Origin: Muscardinus avellanarius
Lineage: Eukaryota > Chordata > Mammalia > Rodentia > Gliridae
Reading direction: 5' to 3'
NCBI GenBank assembly: GCA_963383645.1
Contig: OY726565.1
Span: 36,685,529 to 36,749,528, forward strand
Length of the DNA stretch: 64,000 nt
A program made the position numbers and the translations under genes. Position 1 is the stretch's first letter; every line of letters begins with the position of its first letter. This document shows, piece by piece, positions 57,259 to 64,000 of the stretch. Under the pieces are notes generated by a model. That model was not told the origin of the DNA. It saw only the letters and a list, made by a program, of their open reading frames with translations, and made no database searches.

Positions 57259-57856
57259 AATTTTCAATTTAATTATATCAATATGCTACCACAAAAATAA
57301 AATTTCTGAAATATGTACAATTCCAAGTTGTATGTAGGGTATTCCAAGTTGTCTTTGTCAATATTCTCATTGCTTTAATCTAAAGCAAATGACCACACTT
57401 CTGGAAAAGCCTGCAAAAAACAGATACCAGACAGTGTCTCTGCAAATAGTGTTTTATTTTTTTGTCTCTTTTTTTATTGGTTCATTATATTCATACATCA
57501 TAATGGGATAGAAACATTGTGTAGACATACATGTACACATCACCCATTTGGCCCCTACCCAATCCCTTTTCGTCATTTCCTACCCCATTCCCTCGCCATC
57601 CCTCCTTCCCACGCTTGGCTTAGTAGTTGACATCAGTATGTTTAAATACATCCTATACTTTAGATTGTTTCCTTTTCCCTGCTCCCATCCCCTCAGTTAG
57701 GTTGCTTTATTTGCTCTTCTATAGAATCCCTTTTTTCATCTAGAGTTCTTCCTATGACCCATTTCTCTTTAGCTTTCACATATTAGGGGAAAGCATCCAG
57801 TTTCTTATTTTTTGTGACTGACTAATCTCATTTAGCATAATGCCCTCCAGTTCCAT

Positions 57857-58201
57857 TCATTTCCCTAAGAATGATGTAATTGTGGGGTTTTTTTTTTTTA
57901 TAGCTGAGTTAAATTCCATTGTGTACATATCCCACAGTTTTGTAATCCATTCATCTCTTGATGGGCATCTTGGCTGGTTCCATAGTTTGGCAATGGTGAA
58001 TTGTGCAGCTATGAAGAGAGATACACATGCATTTGTTTGGTAGTTTGGTTTCCTTTCTTTTGGGTAGATACCCAGAAGTGGTATTGCTGGATCAAATCTG
58101 TTCCCATTCTTCTGATCCTCCATACTGTTTTCCAAAGGATCCTCCATACTGTTTTCCAAAGTGGCTGCAGTGATATCTCCTTTTTCATCTCTTACCTTCA
58201 T
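57857..58201 (-). pseudogene. L1 ORF2 C-terminal frame fused across a deletion
   Basis: A 114-codon open frame whose N-terminal residues (KVRDEKGDITAA) come from the middle of ORF2, while the rest ([17 protein letters not shown] and on) is the ORF2 C-terminus. The reverse transcriptase domain is deleted, yet the frame stays open across the junction and across the 24-bp duplication. Dead fragment, no host function implied. Confidence 0.8.
58114..58161. repeat. 24-bp perfect tandem duplication inside L1
   Basis: A 24-bp unit beginning gatcctccatactgttttcc occurs twice exactly (58114-58137 and 58138-58161), keeping the reading frame. Confidence 0.97.
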
Positions 58202-58749
58202 AATGTGGGTTGATTCTCTCTTTTTTTAGTTAAGTTGGCTAGTGGTTTATCTATCTTGTTAGTTTTTTTTTTTTTTTTTTTAGGAACCAGCTTTTGGTTT
58301 TGTTTATTTTCTGTATTGTTTTTTTTATTGTCTACTTTGTTTATTTCCACTCTGATTTTAACAATTTCCTGTCTTCTACTGGCTTTGAGGTTAGACCGTT
58401 CCTGTTTTTCAAGGGCTTTGAGATGTGTCAGTAAGTTATTTATTTGATGATTTTCTGTTTTTCTTATGTGAGCACTCAGTGCTATGAATTTTCCTCTTAA
58501 TACTGCCTTCAGAGTGTCCAAAAGGTTTTGATATGTTGTATCTCTATTTTTGTTTGTTTTTAGAAATTTCTTGATTTCACCCCTTAATTCTTCTATGACC
58601 CATTCTGCATTTAAAAGTGTGGTGTTCAGTCTCCACATGTTTATGTGGTTCCTCTGAGTCTTCTTATGGTTGATTTCTAATTTTACTCCACTATGGTTTG
58701 AAAAGACACAGGGAAGTATGTCACATTTTTTGAATCTGCTAGTGCTCAC
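58198..58749 (-). pseudogene. L1 ORF2 middle region, open for 183 codons
   Basis: The longest open frame in the window. It covers the ORF2p region between the endonuclease and the reverse transcriptase domains. It is basic and Lys/Asn/Glu-rich, with the [14 protein letters not shown] block. The stop at its end lies at the deletion junction. Confidence 0.85.
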
Positions 58750-59072
58750 TTTGTGGCATTAGCCAAAAGGTTCCATGAGCAGCTGAGAAAAATGTGAACT
58801 CTGCTATAGTTGGGTGAAATATTCTATATGTATCTAACAGATCCATTTAATTAGTGGTGTTCTTTAGGTCTGAGGCATCTTTACTGACCTTTTGTCTAGA
58901 AGATTGATCTAATAGTGTGAGAAGGGTGTTAAAGTCTCCCAGTATTATTGTATTGGGATTTATATGTGACTTGATGTCACAAAGAGTTTGTTTTATGAAA
59001 GTAGCTGCACCTAAGTTTGGGGAATAAATGTTGATTTTTGTTATTTCCTCATGCTAGATTGTTCCTTTTACC

Positions 59073-59075
<3 letters not shown>

Positions 59076-59109
<34 letters not shown>

Positions 59110-59124
59110 AAGAAAGAAAAAAAA
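59076..59124 (+). repeat. Long A-run with AAAG units inside L1
   Basis: 32 consecutive A, then GAAA units and A. It sits in the L1 endonuclease region where related L1 sequence has only a short A/T-rich spacer. Confidence 0.95.
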
Positions 59125-59197
59125 TACAATCTTTGTCTCTTCTAATAAGCTTGGGCTTAAAGTCTAACTTATCTGATATCATAGTTAAAACTGATCC

Positions 59198-59410
59198 TCA
59201 TCTTCGAGTTCCATTGGCATGGATTACCTTGCTCCAGACCTTTACCTTAATTTTATTGCTATCTTTATCTGTAAGGTGTGTTTCTTGCAAGAAGCATATA
59301 GATGGGTTCTGGTTTTTAATCCATTTTGCCACTTTATGTCTTTTTATTGGGGAGTTGAGGCCATTTACATTCAGTGTGATTATTGAGAGATGATTTTTAA
59401 TTTGTAACAT
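59198..59410 (-). pseudogene. L1 ORF2 endonuclease N-terminus
   Basis: A 70-codon frame with the start of the apurinic endonuclease-like domain: SIITLNVNGLNSPIKRHK, then CFLQETHL containing the catalytic-type Glu of this family. The frame breaks before the remaining catalytic residues, near the A-run. Confidence 0.88.
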
Positions 59411-60095
59411 GTAGAGATTTTACTTCTGTTTGAAATACTGTTTGTTCTTCTTTGCTTAGTTGTCTGCTGGATGGAAATTCTTGTTTCCCTGGTTCTGGTG
59501 TGCATTATTTGTTTCTTCTTTGTAGTTAACCTCTTTGAGTATTTTCTCTAGTACTGGTTTTGAAGACAAACTCCTTCAGCTTCTGTTTGTCATGGAAGAT
59601 TTTTATTTCCCTATCTAATTTGAGGGATAGTTTTCTTAGATAAGAAATTTTGGCTACATGTTGTTTTCTTTCAGAGTTTGGAATATGTTACTTGAGGCCC
59701 TTCTGGCTTTCATGACTTAGTTTTTGAAGTCTGGAGTGATTCTAATTGGTTTCCTCTGAATGTCACTTTGTCTTTTGTTTTTGTTGCCTTTAATATTCTT
59801 TCCTTGGCTTCTACATTGGTCATTTTGACTATTATGTGGTGCAGGGAACCTTTTCTCTGATCTTGTCTAAAGGGGGTTCTATAAGTTTCCTGTACCTCTA
59901 TGTCAATCTCTTGCTCTATGTTTGGAAAATTTCTGCTTTTACTTCTTTGAAAAGATTGTTGAGCCCCTTGGTTTCACTTTCTTTCTCTCCTCTATGCCAG
60001 TTATTCTTAGGTTAGCTCTTTTAAGATGGGACCATATTTCTTCAATGTCCAATTCCTGCTGTCAAATGTTTTTGTTTTTTCTATGTTATATACTA

Positions 60096-60850
60096 TGTGT
60101 TCAGATTCCAACAATAGGGCAATATGGCCAGAATTTTCACATATAAATATGAGTTCTTATATTTTATTAATTTTTAAGGATTTAGATGAAGGTATAAGAG
60201 AGTTCCTACATAGCCATTTACTTTAGGCATTTTTTTAAATTCCAACATTACAAAGTACTAATACAAAAATTAGTTTGGCTGGATTTTTCTAGTCTTTCTT
60301 TATTGCCCTCCACTGTCCATATCTAACAAGAAACCAGATAATAAGAAAGAGAGAGAAAAAGAGAGAAAGAGAGAGATTGATTGATTACAAAGACTCAGCC
60401 CCTGCATAACAATGACAAGTATAAAAGGGTGATTTTGGAGCTGAGAGACAATGGCTAACAATGGCAGATCATCTCCTTGTCTACTTAGTGACTTTACCCA
60501 GATAGAAGCAATAGCTTTGTAAGATAATACCACATAACCATCCTTCACACAAATGAAGATATATTTTGGGATAGTTTCCCCTAAAAAGGCAATGCAAACT
60601 CTCAACTGCCATTTCATTCATTTCTGATTGACAACTTCAGCATCCATCTCAGGGCAATATTGGTTCCCCTTCAACTCAGTAAAAATTTTATCTGAATCTT
60701 CACAAACTAAAAAACTAAATTATGAAACCAGCCATCAATGACAGTCCTTATATAAAATTATAAAATGAAAGAATAGAGAAAACTGAATCTATAAGTATAT
60801 GCACATAATAAACAAGAAAGGAAATATGTTTAGCTACAATCATGTCAGGC
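60096..60850. other. Unclassified DNA
   Basis: A 105-codon minus frame (60300-60617) has no recognised domain. A GA-rich stretch lies at 60345-60377. No repeat identified. Confidence 0.35.
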
Positions 60851-62400
60851 TGTGTAACAGCGGGGCATGAGATGATGAGATGAAAAATTGCTCTTGAGAC
60901 TTTATTTCTGGTCTTGAAGAGGTGAGAAGGGAAAAGACAAGAGAACCAAACTCTCTGAATGAAACTTAGCTCTTTCTTTTACTACATGCTTACAGAGTTA
61001 AGACTGGGTCATTACATTCTTTACTGTCTCTTACTAGAAAATAGAACATTGTGTTAGAGAAGCTTAAGAAAGGAAGTTATTATCTGGCAGATTTGCAGGT
61101 GTAGAGGTTGCTGTTTTCAGCCCCATCCTCAGGGTGGTCTTCTGCCCTTAAGGAAAGCAAGCAAAAGGCGCAGTAAAACAGAAATGCATAACTTAGATAG
61201 CAAATGGGGCCTTGAGTTCACTGTCTTTAGTTCCCTCAAGAATGGCAGTTTTATGCTAAAGCAAGCAAGAAGCTATAAATCCTTAAGCCAATAATTTTTA
61301 GACCCAGAACAATTTCCCATACAATAGTTTTTTCCCCTGTAACTAGCCATACAGCTATAATTCATATTTATAATTTTCTTCTTCCACAAACCATTCCATG
61401 GTCCCTTTGTAGTTAACCAGCATTTTAATGGGTTGGATTTCTCTACCTGGCCATTCTTGAGGGGCATGAAACCACAGTGGTCCTGGAATTTTGGATTACT
61501 GTAGGTTTCCATTTATATTTATTAATAGATATAACACCCCCACAAGATCCCTTGGGTTCTAAGAAGAGTTCTCCCTCACTACTGAGTAGAGCAAAATGAT
61601 TTCTCCTAGGCCACATGAACCAAACACCTGAGCCACCAAGTCAGTGAAACTGTCGTGTGCCCCCTGATAGAGAAACACCCTCCTTAAGAAGCAAGATCTT
61701 CAAATCAGAATAGGACAGAGGTGGAAAATAAAAGTCCTACAGGTTGGTTATTAAGTAAAATAATGAAAGGAGCCACTTCCATTTCTCCCCTGGGGAAAAG
61801 AAGTAACACAATTGTCTTTTGATGAATCTCTCTGTCAATTATAAGGTTCAGGAAGCAATATCCCAAGGGAAGAAAGGAGAATGTAAATTGTCATCTAATC
61901 GATTTATAAATAACTTGGTATCTGATTTTCATAATAAATAAGCTGATGATGTTGACTGGGGGAAAGAACATTTCTCTACAGAACACTTCTAACAGAATGT
62001 TCTTGTCTCTGGTTTAGAATATTTTATGGTAAACCAATTTATGAATTCAGAAGATATGGCCTTCTGAAGAATGGCATGTAAACCTTAGCACCATCTAGGG
62101 TGTGAAACATAAACATTATATACCCCCAAACACTCCTGTGAGTGGACACATACTTCCCATGAGGCTTGTGGGAGGATACACACAAATCTCACTGGAAACA
62201 TCATCTATTTTACTAGGCCAGAATATGGCTGATACTGGAAGGACCAGTGGAATCACAGGCTGTGAGACTCTGCTACGTCTCCTGTGTCCTTTGATTGCTT
62301 CTAATCTTAGATTTATTAGTGAAGCTTGTTATAGGGTAAGATCTTCATGCCCCCTTATTCTTGGACCCATTTATTAAATAGCATCATAGATATGGGTTAC
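60851..62400 (-). mobile_element. Possible decayed retroviral remnant, minus (weak)
   Basis: On the minus strand AATAAA (plus tttatt near 60903) lies about 50 bp before a possible TG..CA boundary (plus tgtgtaacag at 60851). A purine-rich run lies near 61324-61337. Broken minus frames at 61273-61512 and around 62090-62380 contain N-X-S/T motifs and scattered Cys and Trp, as in envelope remnants. No family was identified, no target duplication is certain, and chance is a serious alternative. Confidence 0.25.
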
Positions 62401-63635
62401 TCATGCAAAAAGCACACTAAAACCAGCACATAGATTTATAGAAAGCATTTATTTTTAGAGTGGAAAGCTATTTATGGTCATTTTATAAATGATATAGAAT
62501 TAAATTTGTGTTATATTAAACTGGAAGATTTCAGATAAAGTAGCAAAATTTAGTTTCTACCCTTCTTCCTTGAATGTAACATAAAAAATAAGAGAAGATC
62601 AATATATCTTCTATTCAGAAAGAATAGCTGACAGCAAGTGCTATGCCAAAGGACTTGACTGCTTAAATCCTCTGGGATTATTTTATACCAGGCTTGTCTA
62701 AAATTGAAGACCCTGAGATTATTGAGGCAAAACCAAATGGCAGGTATATATTTTGATAAATGGTCACCTGTCACCCATTGATTCCTCCCAGGAGCAATAT
62801 GGCTTAGACCAAGGGTCTGTCAATGTGTCCAAGTATCCCTCAGAGTAAAGCATTCCTCTTATTAATGAATTCATAGCTCACTGCAGTTGTGAATAAACTG
62901 GCTAAATTAGTAATCACATCATATATGAGCAGGATTAACTGTAGCTTAATCAGATCCATTGATTCCTCTTAAATAATTGGGTTTCCATTGAGAAATGTTC
63001 ATGAAACATTGTCCTAGTACTGTGTTTGGTTAACCATAGGCATATATATTGATATTGGCCCCCTTTTTTTTCTCAAGCAATTGCTTTCACCTCCACTAAA
63101 CAAATCTGACTGGGAAAAGCTAGAGGAAACTGTTACAGAAAGTGGTATAGCGGGGACACATCCTGACAGGGAGATTTGTCAAATTGAAATCAATGCTGTT
63201 TGTACACCTCGAATGATTATCTATCTCTGTACTAATACTGAGGGATTCATGTGATAAAACAAATCAACACCGCTTAGGTCATCACTGATTATGTTGTCAA
63301 ATCAATGGCTAGGAAGCACAACCAGCAACCCTCTCCCCCATTATTCTGTACAGTATGAAAAAATTTTTCCAAATATTATATCAGAGTCTGTAGTGACAAT
63401 TTAAGACAAGATACAAACCATTCTGCTTTAGCAGAAGGAAGAATAACCAGGGGATTAGGTCCCTAAATAGTGTGAGGAGCAGCTACTAGACTGGACCTCG
63501 TGGAATGTCTACCAGAACAACACGGCACTGTCGCTCCAGAACTATCACCTAACAGATTTTAAAATAAAAAAAGCAACATCAGCTACAATCACCTCTCACA
63601 CAAGAAGAAAAACATAGAACTTGAAATTAGGTTTC
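62401..63635. other. Unclassified DNA with same-frame open stretches
   Basis: No repeat recognised. In one plus frame, open stretches run 63018-63254, 63258 to about 63400, and 63471-63617, separated by only a few stops. A pyrimidine-rich ccccctttttttt run at 63060-63072 precedes a possible splice-acceptor-like ctcaag. No domain was recognised. It may be a decayed coding sequence or chance. Confidence 0.3.
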
Positions 63636-63782
63636 ACTCAGGAGGCTGAGACATGAGGGTAGGTGACAGGTTCGAGGACAGGCTCTGCAATGTAGCAAGA
63701 CTCTTGGCAACTTTTCAATACCCCATTTTGAAACAAAAAATAAAAAGGGCTGAGGGTATAGCTCAGAGATAGAATCCCCCTT
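63636..63782 (+). mobile_element. 5'-truncated B1-dID SINE
   Basis: caggaggctgagacatgagg, second box (aagactcttggcaacttt), linker, and a good ID tail start (gctgagggtatagctcagag). A purine-rich stretch follows. Confidence 0.85.
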
Positions 63783-64000
63783 GTTTTGAAAGAAGGAAGA
63801 AGAGAAGGAGGGAGTGAGGAAGGAAGGGTCAACTTCAAGGCTTAGGAAATAAGTGCAAGAACTCTCACCACCATCACCACCACTGCTGCTTGACACATGA
63901 AAGCTAGAGAAAGACACTATCATTTTGCAAGCAAGCCAGTCTCCAAAAACTTAGGGTCAACACTAATGCCAGAAATGTCACATGTGTGGCCTCCACTTAA
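63783..64000. other. Purine-rich then unique DNA
   Basis: GAAG/GGAAG-rich text at 63788-63828 derives from the SINE tail. The rest is not recognised. Confidence 0.45.

Larger units (their letters stand above)
57455..60095 (-). mobile_element. L1, minus strand, with large internal deletion
   Basis: Read on the minus strand in 5'-3' order: ORF1 3' half (about 60090-59500, marked in plus text by gatgggaccatatttcttca), ORF2 endonuclease start (59410-59130), ORF2 middle (58749-58199), a deletion of the reverse transcriptase region, the ORF2 C-terminus (58110-57857), and the 3' UTR and tail (57850-57455). It lacks the 5' UTR. An A-run (59076-59107, then AAAG units) interrupts the endonuclease region and a 24-bp tandem duplication lies at 58114-58161. 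It is inactive. Confidence 0.88.

Noticed and set aside
58198..58749. 183-codon minus frame, longest in the window, considered as a host gene
   Set aside because: It is L1 ORF2 between endonuclease and reverse transcriptase, flanked by other L1 parts in order.
62102..62377. 91-codon plus frame
   Set aside because: No recognised domain, overlapped by a partly open minus frame; reported only within the unexplained region.
63060..63080. Pyrimidine run followed by ctcaag as a splice acceptor for an exon
   Set aside because: No matching donor or recognised exon product; left as part of the unexplained region.

Overview
This is a 64 kb stretch of mammalian nuclear DNA, AT-rich and largely made of repeats. 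I could support no functional protein-coding exon, RNA gene or CpG-island promoter on either strand. The long open frames either fall inside transposon remnants or are low-complexity or too short to identify. It reads as intergenic or deep intronic sequence.

Organism: the main interspersed repeat is a dimeric SINE. It has a 7SL/B1-like head (gcatggtggca..cttgtaatcccagc) joined to an ID (tRNA-like) tail (ggctggggatatagctcagaggtagaatgcccctgggttcaatccccagtacc, read in pieces). That is the B1-dID architecture known from the squirrel-related rodents (squirrels, dormice, mountain beaver, beaver). The long ID-type SINE that is very common in true squirrels was not seen in 64 kb. A dormouse or mountain-beaver-like lineage is therefore slightly favoured over Sciuridae; this is inference.

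Layout: 0-5.3 kb has B1-dID copies and an L2 element split by a solo LTR. 5.5-9.4 kb is mostly unique, with a 193-nt pure purine tract and a candidate conserved block at 6.7-8.15 kb. 9.4-15.7 kb is a nest of L1, MaLR and LTR insertions, including a solo LTR with TG..CA ends and a 6-bp target duplication. 15.9-28.5 kb is rich in SINEs, MIR and L2. It also holds a diverged local duplication (25.4 and 27.2 kb) and a clean L1 insertion with a 16-bp target duplication. 28.7-36.5 kb has an ancient L1, an MLT1-like LTR and a gammaretrovirus-like 3' remnant. 37-51 kb alternates L1, MaLR and SINE copies with AT-rich unique DNA. 51-57 kb has MLT1, MIR and hAT remnants. 57.5-60.1 kb is a minus-strand L1 carrying a large in-frame internal deletion. 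60.1-63.6 kb is the least explained part, with weak hints of an old endogenous retrovirus or other decayed coding DNA.

Nothing here forms an operon or a cooperating gene system. The sequence mainly records successive insertions: old L2, MIR, MLT1 and L1M first, then MaLR and ERV LTRs, then several B1-dID subfamilies. One short-bodied subfamily keeps many CpGs and looks youngest. No new biological system could be supported.
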